A stretch of 64,000 nucleotides of DNA from UBA10348 sp002469915 (GTDB taxonomy: Bacteria > Bacteroidota > Rhodothermia > Rhodothermales > UBA10348), in NCBI GenBank assembly GCA_029249345.1, contig JAQWHM010000016.1, positions 124,001 through 188,000 on the forward strand. The letters are read 5' to 3'. Both the position numbers and the translations under genes were made by a program. This document shows positions 42,815 through 51,780 of the stretch, in pieces. Numbering within the stretch: the first letter of the stretch is position 1; each line of letters begins with the position of its first letter. The notes below the pieces were generated by a model, which saw only the letters and a program-made list of their open reading frames with translations, was not told where the DNA came from and made no database searches.

Positions 42815-45646
42815 ATGCTGATCCGACCTACCCGACTCTTCGTCTTTCTTTTCCTACTCCTATTTACCGCCTCATTCGCTCAGGCACAGAAGAAGGACCT
42901 AACCCTAGAGGACTATGCTCAATGGGAGAGGATTACTACCCAGGTATTGTCTCCTGATGGCGCATGGTTTGCCTATCAAATAGCGCCTGTTGAGGGCGAT
43001 GGGTGGCTTACCATCAAGCGCATCGCTGGAGATGAAGAGCATCGGTTTGACCATGCCAGTAGGCCACAGTTTTCTCGGGAAACAGGGTGGGTGACATTCT
43101 CCATCTCTCAACCCGAAGATGAACGTAAGAAATTGGAGAAGTCGAAGAAGCGTCTTGAGCTCTCTATGGGGCTCATGAACCTTGCGACGGCGCAGGTGGA
43201 TACGATAGAACACGTGCAATCCTCAGTGTTTTCGGAGGATGGAAGGTATTTAGCTATCCGGAAGTACCAGCCGGAGGACGGTGCAGGAAACGGATCTGAC
43301 CTATTGGTGCGAGACCTGAGCACCGGAAAGCATCAAAATATGGGCAACGTATCTGAATACGCATTTAGTCCAGAGGGAAGCCTTCTGGCGATTTCTATTG
43401 ATGCCACTGAAAAGTTAGGAAACGGGGTTCAGCTTTTGGATCCATCAGCTTCTACCATTTCTGTTCTAGATAGTGATGAAAAAACATATAGCGACCTCAC
43501 GTGGCGAGACGAATCGTTCGACCTAGCCTACCTAAAGGAAGATGAGCGCCAAGGCACGGACTATTCGGATCATCTGGTTGTCGTGCACCAATCCGTACAT
43601 ACAACGGGAGATACATTTGTCTTCGACGCAGAAAGTGCTGCTGGATTTCCGGAAGGATATCGAATTGCGGCTGAAGGTGGTGTTCAATTTTCCGATGATG
43701 GTTCGCGAGTGTTTTTCGGTTTGAAGGAACGCGCTATTGATGAAGAAGACGAGGAAGGTGAAGAGGAAGGAGATGAGGAAGAGGCCGAGGACGAAGAAGA
43801 CGCAGCCGATGAATCCAAAACCAATGCTGATCGGGATAAAGATCTAGATCCGGCTGGAGTGGACATCTGGCATTGGAAGGATGCTATTGTGCAGCCAAGG
43901 CAAGGGGTTATGGCGAACCGGGATAAGAATTTCACTTATCTGGCTTCATGGACGCTTTCTGATGGTGCATTTGCTCAGTTGGCTGATGAGACGATTCGAA
44001 ATATCAACTTGTCTGGTGATCAACAGCATGGTATCGGGTACGATTCAAAGCCGTACGAACCGGCTTTCAGAGAGTCTTGGAACGACGTGTATGTGATAGA
44101 CACGCATACGGGAAAGCGGGAAAAAGTCATCGAACGCATTGAGTTTGTGAGTACCTCACCAGATGGCTACTTCGTGATCTACTTTCGGGGCGACGATTGG
44201 TGGTCCTATTCAGTCGCTGAAGGCACGCACCGCAACCTGACCGAGGATGTAGATGCTCAATTCAACAACTTCACGGCCATATATGGACGAGAAGAAGACA
44301 GAGCTTTTGGAACTGGGCAGTGGGTCGAAGGGGATAACTGGTTTCTAGCCTATGATCAGTATGATGTGTACAAAGTGTCCGCCGATGGTAGTGGTGCAGA
44401 GCGCTTAACGTTTGGCGCAGAAGACCAAGTCAGATTCCGTCAGACTCGTGTGGATTTTGAAAATGATGCACTTGGGGAAGATGAGCCGATTTACATGAGT
44501 GCATACGGGGACTTTACGAAAGACTCCGGCTACTATGTCTTGAGAAAAAGTCCAACTCGCTCGGAAGATGAAGCCGTGCTGGATCGTTTGGTGTATGAGC
44601 CGCGCATGATCTCAGGCTTGAGAAGAGCCGAGGATGCTGAGGTATTCACCTTCATGACTCAAAAAGCCGACGAATCACCGAATGTATTTGCGGTGGATGC
44701 CACGTTCTCCAATCCTGTGCAGCTAACGAATACGAACACCCAGCAAGACGAATATCATTGGGGACATACTGAACTCATTGATTTCACGAATGCCAATGGT
44801 GTACCGCTTCAAGGTAGGCTCCTTTATCCAGCCGATTATGAGGAAGGAAAGCAGTATCCAATGATTGTTTACATCTATGAACTCAGAAGTCAGAGCCTGC
44901 ATGGTTATTCGACTCCGAGCCGTACGAGCGCCTACAATCAACGCCGTTTTTCATCTGAGGGATACTTCGTCTACGAACCGGACATCGTTTATCGTCTCAG
45001 TGATCCAGGAATGTCAGCTGTTGAGGCCTTGGTGCCGGCCGTGGAGAAAATGGTTGCTACGGGCATGATTGATGCCGCACGAATCGGGCTTACGGGTCAC
45101 TCGTGGGGAGCGTATCAGACTTCATTTGTAGTCACCCAAACAGATGTGTTTACGGCTGCTGTTGCGGGAGCTCCCTTAACCAATATGATTTCCATGTACA
45201 ATTCGATGTATTGGAATTCAGGAGGAACCGACGCTACCATATTTGAAGTCAGCCAAGGCCGATTCCCTAAGCCGTATTGGGAGGACATGGAGAAGTTTAT
45301 TCAAAACTCACCCGTGTTTAGTGCCTCTAATATCAATACGCCGCTCTTAGTCGCTTTTGGCGATGAGGACGGGGCAGTGGATTTCAATCAAGGGGTTGAG
45401 CTCTACAACACGATGCGTCGACTGGAGAAAGAGTTCGTTCTGTTGGTATATGATGGCGAGAATCATGGTCTGCGTCTCAAACAGAATCAAATGGACTATG
45501 CAAACCGAACGCATGATTGGTTCAATCATTTCCTGCGTGATCGGGAGCCTGCGAAATGGATTGTAGATGGAATTCCATTTCTTGACAAGGACCTAGAGAA
45601 GAAAAAAGACAAGGAAGCACGCGAAAAAGCGGCCAAAGAGGGCTGA
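42815..45646 (+). CDS. Secreted S9 family serine peptidase with acidic insert
   Basis: A 943-residue exported prolyl-oligopeptidase-family peptidase (signal peptide to AQAQ, near residue 24). The N-terminal propeller is followed by the alpha/beta hydrolase domain. The nucleophile is S763 in GLTGHSWGAYQTSFV, with the aspartate in FGDEDGAVDFNQG and the histidine in YDGENHGLRLK. At about residues 308-335 the propeller carries an unusual run of Asp and Glu (encoded at 43737-43830) that is not part of the family core. It probably digests peptides outside the cytoplasm. The M28 gene follows after eight bases. Confidence 0.9.
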   Translation: MLIRPTRLFVFLFLLLFTASFAQAQKKDLTLEDYAQWERITTQVLSPDGAWFAYQIAPVEGDGWLTIKRIAGDEEHRFDHASRPQFSRETGWVTFSISQPEDERKKLEKSKKRLELSMGLMNLATAQVDTIEHVQSSVFSEDGRYLAIRKYQPEDGAGNGSDLLVRDLSTGKHQNMGNVSEYAFSPEGSLLAISIDATEKLGNGVQLLDPSASTISVLDSDEKTYSDLTWRDESFDLAYLKEDERQGTDYSDHLVVVHQSVHTTGDTFVFDAESAAGFPEGYRIAAEGGVQFSDDGSRVFFGLKERAIDEEDEEGEEEGDEEEAEDEEDAADESKTNADRDKDLDPAGVDIWHWKDAIVQPRQGVMANRDKNFTYLASWTLSDGAFAQLADETIRNINLSGDQQHGIGYDSKPYEPAFRESWNDVYVIDTHTGKREKVIERIEFVSTSPDGYFVIYFRGDDWWSYSVAEGTHRNLTEDVDAQFNNFTAIYGREEDRAFGTGQWVEGDNWFLAYDQYDVYKVSADGSGAERLTFGAEDQVRFRQTRVDFENDALGEDEPIYMSAYGDFTKDSGYYVLRKSPTRSEDEAVLDRLVYEPRMISGLRRAEDAEVFTFMTQKADESPNVFAVDATFSNPVQLTNTNTQQDEYHWGHTELIDFTNANGVPLQGRLLYPADYEEGKQYPMIVYIYELRSQSLHGYSTPSRTSAYNQRRFSSEGYFVYEPDIVYRLSDPGMSAVEALVPAVEKMVATGMIDAARIGLTGHSWGAYQTSFVVTQTDVFTAAVAGAPLTNMISMYNSMYWNSGGTDATIFEVSQGRFPKPYWEDMEKFIQNSPVFSASNINTPLLVAFGDEDGAVDFNQGVELYNTMRRLEKEFVLLVYDGENHGLRLKQNQMDYANRTHDWFNHFLRDREPAKWIVDGIPFLDKDLEKKKDKEAREKAAKEG

Positions 45647-45654
45647 TAAGCAGT

Positions 45655-46953
45655 ATGACGGTATTTAAACGACTCTTAGTTCTCGCTCTCGTGCTTTCAG
45701 GCTGCTCTAAGGCAGAGTCACCCAAGGACTCCATTACATATGAGAATGATGTTGAGCGCATTATTAACACGCTGGCTGCAGATGATATGAGGGGCCGCCA
45801 GGCTTTTTCGGAAGATGCCTGGGTCGCTGCGCGGTTTATCGCGTCTGAGTATGAAGCTATTGGACTGGAGGTTTTCGCAGGTAATGGGGATTATCTGCAG
45901 GCCTTTCCGATCTATGAAACCCGTACCGAATCGCTAGACGTGAGACTCGATGGGGCGCAGGTTGCTCCTGAGCATATGGCGGGAAGTATTTCTTCTGATC
46001 AATTATCATGGGATGGTGATTCCGACATCACCAGAGTGTTTGTTGGACCTGATGATGACTTGGCTACGGTTTGGCGTCAGTATAGAAGAAGCGGAAATAC
46101 ATTGGTTGGTGTCCATTCCAGCCATGCGGATATGTTCGAGCGGTATCAAGGGTTTATGTCTCGTCCAAGCCGGGCTACCGAGTTAAGTTCTGGAGCAAAC
46201 TTGGTCATGGTGCTCACGGACAGCCATGATCTTTCCGGAGTTCGTGTAGAAGCCACAGCTGAAGTCTCAACCTCAGAGATCACCAATGTCGTTGGCGTAA
46301 TTCCGGGAAATCGAGCAGATGAGATCGTCGTATTTTCGGGTCACTATGATCATATCGGCTTTCGGGAAGGAGAGGAGGATCCGATTTTTAATGGGGCCAA
46401 CGATAACGCTTCTGGTACCACAGCCACCATTCAACTGGCTCGGTATTTTAAATCACTCGGCACGCCCGAGCGGACGTTAATGTTTGTCGGGTTCACCGCC
46501 GAGGAAAGTGGCGGTTATGGTTCAAGGCATTTTTCTAAGCAGTTAGATCCCAGTCAAATCGTTGCCATGTTCAATATCGAAATGATTGGAAAGCCCGCAG
46601 TAGAAGGTCCCAATACGGCTTGGATTACAGGATTTGATCGATCTGATTTTGGCACCATTTTACAAGAAGCAGTAGAAGGGACGGTGTTCGCGTTTTATCC
46701 CGATCCGTATCCCAGTCAAAATCTATTCTATCGCTCTGACAACGCGACGCTAGCCAGGTTAGGTGTGCCGGCTCACACGATTAGTACGACTCCCATCGAT
46801 GTTGATGAGGATTATCATCAGGCAAGTGATGAAGTAAGTACGTTGGATTTAGATCATCTTTCCAATACCATCGACGCGATTGCTGCCGGGGCAGCTCTCA
46901 TTGTAAATGGCGAGCGAACACCAACGCGAATCGATCCAGCCTTGGTCAACTAA
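45655..46953 (+). CDS. Exported M28 family zinc aminopeptidase
   Basis: A 432-residue lipoprotein (lipobox LSGC). The metal ligands of the M28 family are in order: FSGHYDHIGFREG, FNGANDNASGTTATIQLARY, FTAEESGGYGSRHF, MFNIEMIGKP and DEDYHQASDEVSTLD. The region 90-200 is a protease-associated-type insert. It removes N-terminal residues from peptides. It starts eight bases after the S9 peptidase gene, so the two form a peptide-degrading unit. The stop codon overlaps the convergent GNAT gene by four bases. Confidence 0.92.
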   Translation: MTVFKRLLVLALVLSGCSKAESPKDSITYENDVERIINTLAADDMRGRQAFSEDAWVAARFIASEYEAIGLEVFAGNGDYLQAFPIYETRTESLDVRLDGAQVAPEHMAGSISSDQLSWDGDSDITRVFVGPDDDLATVWRQYRRSGNTLVGVHSSHADMFERYQGFMSRPSRATELSSGANLVMVLTDSHDLSGVRVEATAEVSTSEITNVVGVIPGNRADEIVVFSGHYDHIGFREGEEDPIFNGANDNASGTTATIQLARYFKSLGTPERTLMFVGFTAEESGGYGSRHFSKQLDPSQIVAMFNIEMIGKPAVEGPNTAWITGFDRSDFGTILQEAVEGTVFAFYPDPYPSQNLFYRSDNATLARLGVPAHTISTTPIDVDEDYHQASDEVSTLDLDHLSNTIDAIAAGAALIVNGERTPTRIDPALVN

Positions 46954-47447
46954 GGGTATTCGTACGTTGCAACGGGCCCTAGTTCAGGCGTAAGGGGCTT
47001 CACTCCGTCGAACCGAAAGCCGGCTTTTTCCAAAAGCCGGCCTGAAGCCGCATTGTTTACTGCCGTAAATGCAGAAAGTTGGGTAAATCCTAGGCTTTCA
47101 GTCGCATGGTTCACCATCGCGCGAGTGGCTTCTGTGCCATAACCCTGATTCCAGTGGTTCTCATCGAAGGCGAAGCCGACATCAGGGTGTTTCAGAAAAG
47201 GGCGTTGCAGTAGACCACAGATGCCGATCGGCGTAGCGTCTAGCATAACTAGGTACATCCCAAACCCTAAACGCTCATACCCTTCGGTCCCGGACGTCAG
47301 TATATAATCTTCGGCGTCCGCGATGGAGCGAATATCTTTATCGCCAATGTTCTGATGAAAGGCCGGTTGATTCACAAGGTCCAGAATGAAGGGCGCATCC
47401 GAGGGTACCATATCTCGAATGAGAAGGCGTTCAGTGCTAAGCTGCAT
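46950..47447 (-). CDS. GNAT family N-acetyltransferase (RimJ/RimL-like)
   Basis: A 165-residue single-domain acetyltransferase. N-terminal pattern LSTERLLIRDMVPSDAPFIL, then GFGMYLVMLDATPIGICGLL, DVGFAFDENHWNQGYGTEAT with the acetyl-CoA-binding loop, and LSAFTAVNNAASGRLLEKAG as the C-terminal signature. These fit the RimJ/RimL-type group (Acetyltransf_3). Substrate may be a ribosomal protein or a small amine. It stands alone; its promoter lies in the 325-base region that follows. Confidence 0.9.
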   Translation of the reverse strand: MQLSTERLLIRDMVPSDAPFILDLVNQPAFHQNIGDKDIRSIADAEDYILTSGTEGYERLGFGMYLVMLDATPIGICGLLQRPFLKHPDVGFAFDENHWNQGYGTEATRAMVNHATESLGFTQLSAFTAVNNAASGRLLEKAGFRFDGVKPLTPELGPVATYEYP

Positions 47448-47772
47448 ACAATACTAGGTTGCTAAATGATGAAGTAAACCTACAAAAAACATGAACAATC
47501 CTCGTAATTATTCGATTCAAGAACTGATTAGGAATCTGAATTCCTGCACCAAAAACGAAATAAGACAGCACATCTGGTACCCGTGATTGTTTTGATGTCA
47601 TCGCATATTGAGTATGACCTGGATACTTTATCCAGTATGAAAGAGGGCGGGTCCAAATGGACCCGCCCTCTTTTGTTATAGCCCTAAAGCTACAGTCCTT
47701 TAAAAGTGTCGAAGTGAATCGACTGCTCTAATGCCGAAATACCATCCTAGGTAGCCGTCGGATGATTGTTTT
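47448..47772. other. Intergenic region with a strong terminator
   Basis: This 325-base gap separates the GNAT start (minus) from the AbgT end (minus). It contains a strong hairpin at 47643-47670 and a possible 31-codon plus-strand ORF at 47491-47586, which has no visible ribosome binding site. I see no other structure, apart from GGATACTTTATCC (47621-47633), a short inverted repeat. Confidence 0.5.
47643..47674. terminator. Strong hairpin terminator, probably bidirectional
   Basis: GAGGGCGGGTCCA (47643-47655) and TGGACCCGCCCTC (47658-47670) pair perfectly over 13 bp. On the plus strand TTTTGTT follows; on the minus strand CTTTCAT follows. It lies about 100 bases after the AbgT-type stop on the minus strand and is likely its terminator. 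The better U-tract is on the plus strand, where no clear gene lies upstream. Confidence 0.8.
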
Positions 47773-49335
47773 CTACATCGGTGGTGGATAGGAATAGAAC
47801 GCCTGCAGTCCTAGTGGAAGCCCTAAGCCCCAGAAGATCAACAGAAAAATAGACCACGCAAACAGGAATACAATCGTGTATGGCAACATGATGGATGTAA
47901 GCGTTCCGATACCCGTTTTCTTGAAATACCGCTGGCAATAGACCACTACCAGTGGGAAATACGGCATTAGTGGGGTAATGATATTCGAGGACGAATCCCC
48001 CACGCGATAAGCCGCCTGTGTTAGCTCAGGTGAAATACCTACTTGCATGAGCATGGGTACAAAAATAGGAGCTAACAAGGCCCATTTAGCTGATGCCGAT
48101 CCGACAAACAGGTTCACGAATGCAGCCAGAAAAACGATACCGAAAATGGTGACGCCACCAGGAAAGGCCAACGCTTTCAGCAAGGAAGCGCCCTTTAGAG
48201 CGATCAAGGCACCAATATTCGAGTTGCCGAATGCGTAGACGAACAGCGCACAAAAGAAGGCCATCACGATGTAATAAGACATCCCATTCATGGCCTTGGA
48301 CATGGCATCCACCATATCTTTCGATTTCTTGAACTTTCCTGTGACATAACCAAACACCACACCAGGAATCAGAAAGAGCAAGAAGATGAGTGGCACAATG
48401 GACTGCATAATGGGCGCTTGAAAGCTGTTCAGCGAGCCACTTGCGTCGCGCATAGGAGAATCGGCAGGCAATACGATAAGCACCAATGCAATGAGCCCAA
48501 GCATCATCGTAAGCGTAGACCAAATAAAAGCCTTTCTCTCAGTCGGAGAAATGGAGCTCATATCATCCGCTTCTTCGATATCAGCATCTACAGGCGTAGT
48601 CCTATTTAAGCGAGGCTCAATGATTTTGTCCGTAATGAGCCAGCCAAGACCAATGATCAGTACAGATGAGATCGAGGTAAAGAAATAATTGCCCAGTGGA
48701 TTGACCAGAACAGACGGGTCAATGATCTGAGCCGCCGGCTGAGTGAATCCCTGAAGTAGGGGATCGATAGCGCCAGGTAAGGGATTAGCACTAAATCCAC
48801 CGGAAACGCCTGCAAACGCCGCGGCAATACCCGCCATTGGATGTCGCCCAACCGCGTAAAATATGATGCCACCTAGCGGGATGACCAGAACGTATCCCGC
48901 ATCTACTGCACTGTGGCTGATCAACCCCACGAGAATAACCATAGGGGTCATCAACGCTTTCGGCGTCCAGCTCAGTGTCATTTTTATACTGGTGTTGAAA
49001 TACCCAGCCTCGTCCGCCACCCCGACTCCCAACATGGCTACCAAGACGACTCCCAGAGGTGCAAACCCCGTAAAGATGGTCACCATTTGAGAAAGGAACG
49101 TAGCCATGGCATCGCCAGCCAATAAGTTCTTGATGACGATAGCTTCGCCCGTCCTTGGATCAATATCGGCAAACGACATGCCGGACATGATGGCAGACAG
49201 GATCCACACAATGATCAATGAGAAAAGAAACAGCATAGCTGGATCGGGCAACTTGTTGCCTACGATCTCTATGCGGTTGAGCATGCGTTCGATAAAGCCG
49301 TTGCTCTTCGAAGCGTCCTGATGAGTAGAGTCCAT
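47773..49335 (-). CDS. abgT: AbgT family transporter
   Basis: A 520-residue inner-membrane protein with about 12 helices or re-entrant loops. Family signatures: GNKLPDPAMLFLFSLIIVW near the N-terminus, SHSAVDAGYVLVIPLGGII, AFAGVSGGFSANPLPGAIDP, GSASAKWALLAPIFVPMLMQ and YRVGDSSSNIITPLMPYFPL. The family includes E. coli AbgT (p-aminobenzoyl-glutamate uptake) and sulfonamide-exporting pumps such as MtrF. A role in dipeptide-like or folate-fragment transport is likely; direction is not known. The gene stands alone with its terminator at 47643-47674. Confidence 0.93.
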   Translation of the reverse strand: MDSTHQDASKSNGFIERMLNRIEIVGNKLPDPAMLFLFSLIIVWILSAIMSGMSFADIDPRTGEAIVIKNLLAGDAMATFLSQMVTIFTGFAPLGVVLVAMLGVGVADEAGYFNTSIKMTLSWTPKALMTPMVILVGLISHSAVDAGYVLVIPLGGIIFYAVGRHPMAGIAAAFAGVSGGFSANPLPGAIDPLLQGFTQPAAQIIDPSVLVNPLGNYFFTSISSVLIIGLGWLITDKIIEPRLNRTTPVDADIEEADDMSSISPTERKAFIWSTLTMMLGLIALVLIVLPADSPMRDASGSLNSFQAPIMQSIVPLIFLLFLIPGVVFGYVTGKFKKSKDMVDAMSKAMNGMSYYIVMAFFCALFVYAFGNSNIGALIALKGASLLKALAFPGGVTIFGIVFLAAFVNLFVGSASAKWALLAPIFVPMLMQVGISPELTQAAYRVGDSSSNIITPLMPYFPLVVVYCQRYFKKTGIGTLTSIMLPYTIVFLFAWSIFLLIFWGLGLPLGLQAFYSYPPPM

Positions 49336-49513
49336 TTCGCAGTGGGGATGTTTGAGTTATCAGCCCTGAATGTACTACACGTTATTTGAAAAGCGAGAAT
49401 ATGACTTTTATCGTCATTTCGTCTCTCTTTTTACCGCTCAAGCAACCTGACCGGCACAACTTCGTCTTAGTGACGTAGATTGGGCCATAGAACCAGACCT
49501 TGCTTAAATTTCC

Positions 49514-49921
49514 ATGTGTGCAACAACCAACAGGCGTAGTTTTCTATCCTTGATGCTAGCTGGAGTCGGATTATCCGTGATTCCTGGTCGCGTATTCGCG
49601 GGATCAGTTCACCCTGAACCACGAGAAGGCATTGACGCCTCAGAAGTATTACCAGATGAGGACGTTGCCAAGTTCGGGAAATCAGTACAAGAAGTTTTCA
49701 ATATGATCCGGGAGATACCGGAAATTGCGGACGGAATTGGTTGCTACTGTGGTTGTTTTACGCGCCCTGGATACCGTTCGCTACTAACCTGCTTTCATAA
49801 AGGGGGAAGGGGAATGGGATGCCCTATATGTCAAGGTGAAGCCAAATTGGCTTTCCGGCGACATAAAGAAGGACAAACACTAGATCAGATTCGTCGAGCC
49901 ATTGACGCTCGATTCGGTTGA
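49514..49921 (+). CDS. Tat-exported PCYCGC-motif protein
   Basis: A 135-residue protein with a Tat signal (NRRSFLSLMLAGVGLSVIPG) and a short mature part. A PCYCGC-like cluster is visible as GIGCYCGCFTRPGYRSLLTC, then FHKGGRGMGCPICQGEAKLA, giving seven cysteines in 40 residues, probably a metal or heme-related binding site. The Tat pathway fits a protein that folds around its cofactor in the cytoplasm. It is followed after five bases by the DUF2911 protein and is probably co-transcribed. Function unknown. Confidence 0.8.
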   Translation: MCATTNRRSFLSLMLAGVGLSVIPGRVFAGSVHPEPREGIDASEVLPDEDVAKFGKSVQEVFNMIREIPEIADGIGCYCGCFTRPGYRSLLTCFHKGGRGMGCPICQGEAKLAFRRHKEGQTLDQIRRAIDARFG

Positions 49922-49926
49922 TAACA

Positions 49927-50844
49927 ATGAAAAAAGTACTATTTGCAGCTGTTTTGACGATGGCTATTGTCTGGAACGTCAAACCAGTTGAAGCGCAGAT
50001 CTATGCGAGTCCGAGAGGAGGGATTACCCAAACGCTAGATGGAACGACGTTCACTGTTGAATACAGTCGCCCCATTTTAGGGGACCGATCTGGTTTGTTT
50101 GGAGGCCAAATCTGGTGGGGACACATCTGGACTCCGGGAGCAGATGATGCGACAACGTTTGAGTTTGACAATGATATGTTGATCGAAGGCGTCGAAGTAC
50201 CAGCTGGGAAGTATTCCGTGTGGATGGTGGTGCAGGATAGTACGTCGTGGGAAATGTGGTTGGATCCCGAGTGGAACCTATTCCACCTACCAGAGCCAGA
50301 GAAAAATGATGAGCAGATTTATATATGGGTCGAGCCAGATATGGAAGCGCCCATTACAGATGTGTTGACCTTTGATTTCAATAAGTTGGATACTTGGAAT
50401 GCCAATTTGCGGATGCGTTTTGAGAATGTGCAGGTTGACTTGGACATTGAGTTTCCATCCCAGTTGAAGAAGACGGTGTCTCAAGAGGAAGCAGCCCAAT
50501 ATCTGGGTTCATATGCTGCTCAATTGCACAAAAACGAATGGCAGCCGAACGACTATGCGTATGATTTAGTGTTCAGCTATGCAGATGGTCACTTGACTGC
50601 TCCGGTTTTGTTTGGACCTCCTAATGAGGATGGTATGGACGAAGCTCCGTTTCCAGATCAAATGCATTTCCTGATCAAAACAGATTTAGTCTTGGTTCCT
50701 GTTGCCTATGATGACAATGGGAAGCTGATCTGGACAGCGGATTTTTATTTCGAATTCAATACGGATAAGGAAGGAAATCCTACTACGTTTGAATTACGAA
50801 CTCCCAAAGACTCTCTCTGGATGTCTGGTTCGCGTGGGGATTAA
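49927..50844 (+). CDS. DUF2911 exported protein
   Basis: A 305-residue exported protein (signal peptide to VEAQ, about residue 24). The first half is DUF2911: YASPRGGITQTLDGTTFTVE, YSRPILGDRSGLFGGQIWWG, HIWTPGADDATTFEF and VPAGKYSVWMVVQDSTSWEM. The second half, LGSYAAQLHKNEWQPNDYAY onward, is a separate beta domain of the lipocalin-like sort. I start at the ATG at 49927, not the TTG at 49918. It is the second DUF2911 protein in the window and follows the PCYCGC-type gene. Confidence 0.85.
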   Translation: MKKVLFAAVLTMAIVWNVKPVEAQIYASPRGGITQTLDGTTFTVEYSRPILGDRSGLFGGQIWWGHIWTPGADDATTFEFDNDMLIEGVEVPAGKYSVWMVVQDSTSWEMWLDPEWNLFHLPEPEKNDEQIYIWVEPDMEAPITDVLTFDFNKLDTWNANLRMRFENVQVDLDIEFPSQLKKTVSQEEAAQYLGSYAAQLHKNEWQPNDYAYDLVFSYADGHLTAPVLFGPPNEDGMDEAPFPDQMHFLIKTDLVLVPVAYDDNGKLIWTADFYFEFNTDKEGNPTTFELRTPKDSLWMSGSRGD

Positions 50845-50854
50845 AGAGTGCTGC

Positions 50855-51289
50855 TTAGGCGCTTTTTTCTGGCTGACCAATCAGGTAGAAATACCCGATT
50901 ACCGTGATGGCCGGAATGAGTATCATGACGCCCGTTGAGACCGAGCCTCCCTCTTCGATCGGTGTCATCATTCCGGTGATGCCCATAAATAGGAGTAGCA
51001 TAGTCCCAGGAAGGAGTAGAATCGCTAACCATGTGCGGTACGCGGGCGATCCTTTAAAGGGAAGTAGGATGATTGCGCCGTGGAGTAAGAAAATAAGGGC
51101 CATCGTTCCCGGAGTGACTTTGAATAAGTCGTCCGTTAATCCTAGTTCAAACGTGTTTTGAAACAGGATGACTATGCCCATTAGAAACATAAAAAAGCCT
51201 AACCCTAGCAGCGCATACCGAACCAATCGAAAGTAGAACTGATTGGGACCGTCTGGGGCTTCGTGCTTGATTCGATTGAAGTAGCTCAT
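50855..51289 (-). CDS. Four-helix membrane protein, unknown function
   Basis: A 144-residue inner-membrane protein with helices at about 27-49 (YALLGLGFFMFLMGIVILFQ), 60-78 (TMALIFLLHGAIILLPF), 84-106 (RTWLAILLLPGTMLLLFMGI) and 118-137 (GVMILIPAITVIGYFYLIG). I do not recognise a family. The next gene upstream on the same strand is another small membrane protein (51357-51737), 67 bases away, so the two may form a pair. Confidence 0.68.
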   Translation of the reverse strand: MSYFNRIKHEAPDGPNQFYFRLVRYALLGLGFFMFLMGIVILFQNTFELGLTDDLFKVTPGTMALIFLLHGAIILLPFKGSPAYRTWLAILLLPGTMLLLFMGITGMMTPIEEGGSVSTGVMILIPAITVIGYFYLIGQPEKSA

Positions 51290-51356
51290 GATTTATGGGT
51301 ATTCGGCATTAAAAGCGGTCTCTGAATACAGTAATATAGCCTGCGGTCGCTTTCGT

Positions 51357-51737
51357 TCACGTCCTGTCTCCGTTTGTATAGCGACGTGCGATCCAGATGA
51401 AAGGAATAGTTAGGAGGAATTGTGTGAGCGGAAAAGGGAGATAAACCAGCATAGAAAAAGGACCAATGGGTCCTCTGATTATAAAAGCCCATACGATGAA
51501 CCCCGATGTCGCCAACGTTAGCAAGGAAGCCAACGCTAAGAGTAACTCTGAACGACGGGTTTTGCCGAAACGAGTAATTCCGAAATGGAGAATGACGCAT
51601 GGTATGCTGGCCCAGGCGACGTAGAAAAAAGAGGCCGACCACCACGACGAACCGATTTCACCTCCAAGTAAGACGACTCCCCACGTAGTTATTACGAGAT
51701 TGGCTAGCAGAAAAAGGTAAGAAATGACTTTTGTCAT
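51357..51737 (-). CDS. Four-helix membrane protein, unknown function
   Basis: A 126-residue protein with helices at about 3-25 (VISYLFLLANLVITTWGVVL), 32-50 (WWSASFFYVAWASIPCVIL), 66-87 (LALASLLTLATSGFIVWAFI) and 95-115 (FSMLVYLPFPLTQFLLTIPF). No family recognised. It lies 43 bases downstream of the proline-racemase-family gene on the same strand. Confidence 0.65.
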   Translation of the reverse strand: MTKVISYLFLLANLVITTWGVVLLGGEIGSSWWSASFFYVAWASIPCVILHFGITRFGKTRRSELLLALASLLTLATSGFIVWAFIIRGPIGPFSMLVYLPFPLTQFLLTIPFIWIARRYTNGDRT

Positions 51738-51780
51738 TCGTCCTCGCTGGGTCTTACTTATGGTTCAAAGGGGAATTCAA

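Noticed and set aside
47491..47586. 31-codon plus-strand ORF
   Set aside because: No ribosome binding site, and the composition is not convincing.
51286..51645. 119-codon minus-strand frame over the small membrane protein gene
   Set aside because: The overlapping frame 51357-51737 has clear membrane helices, and this one does not.
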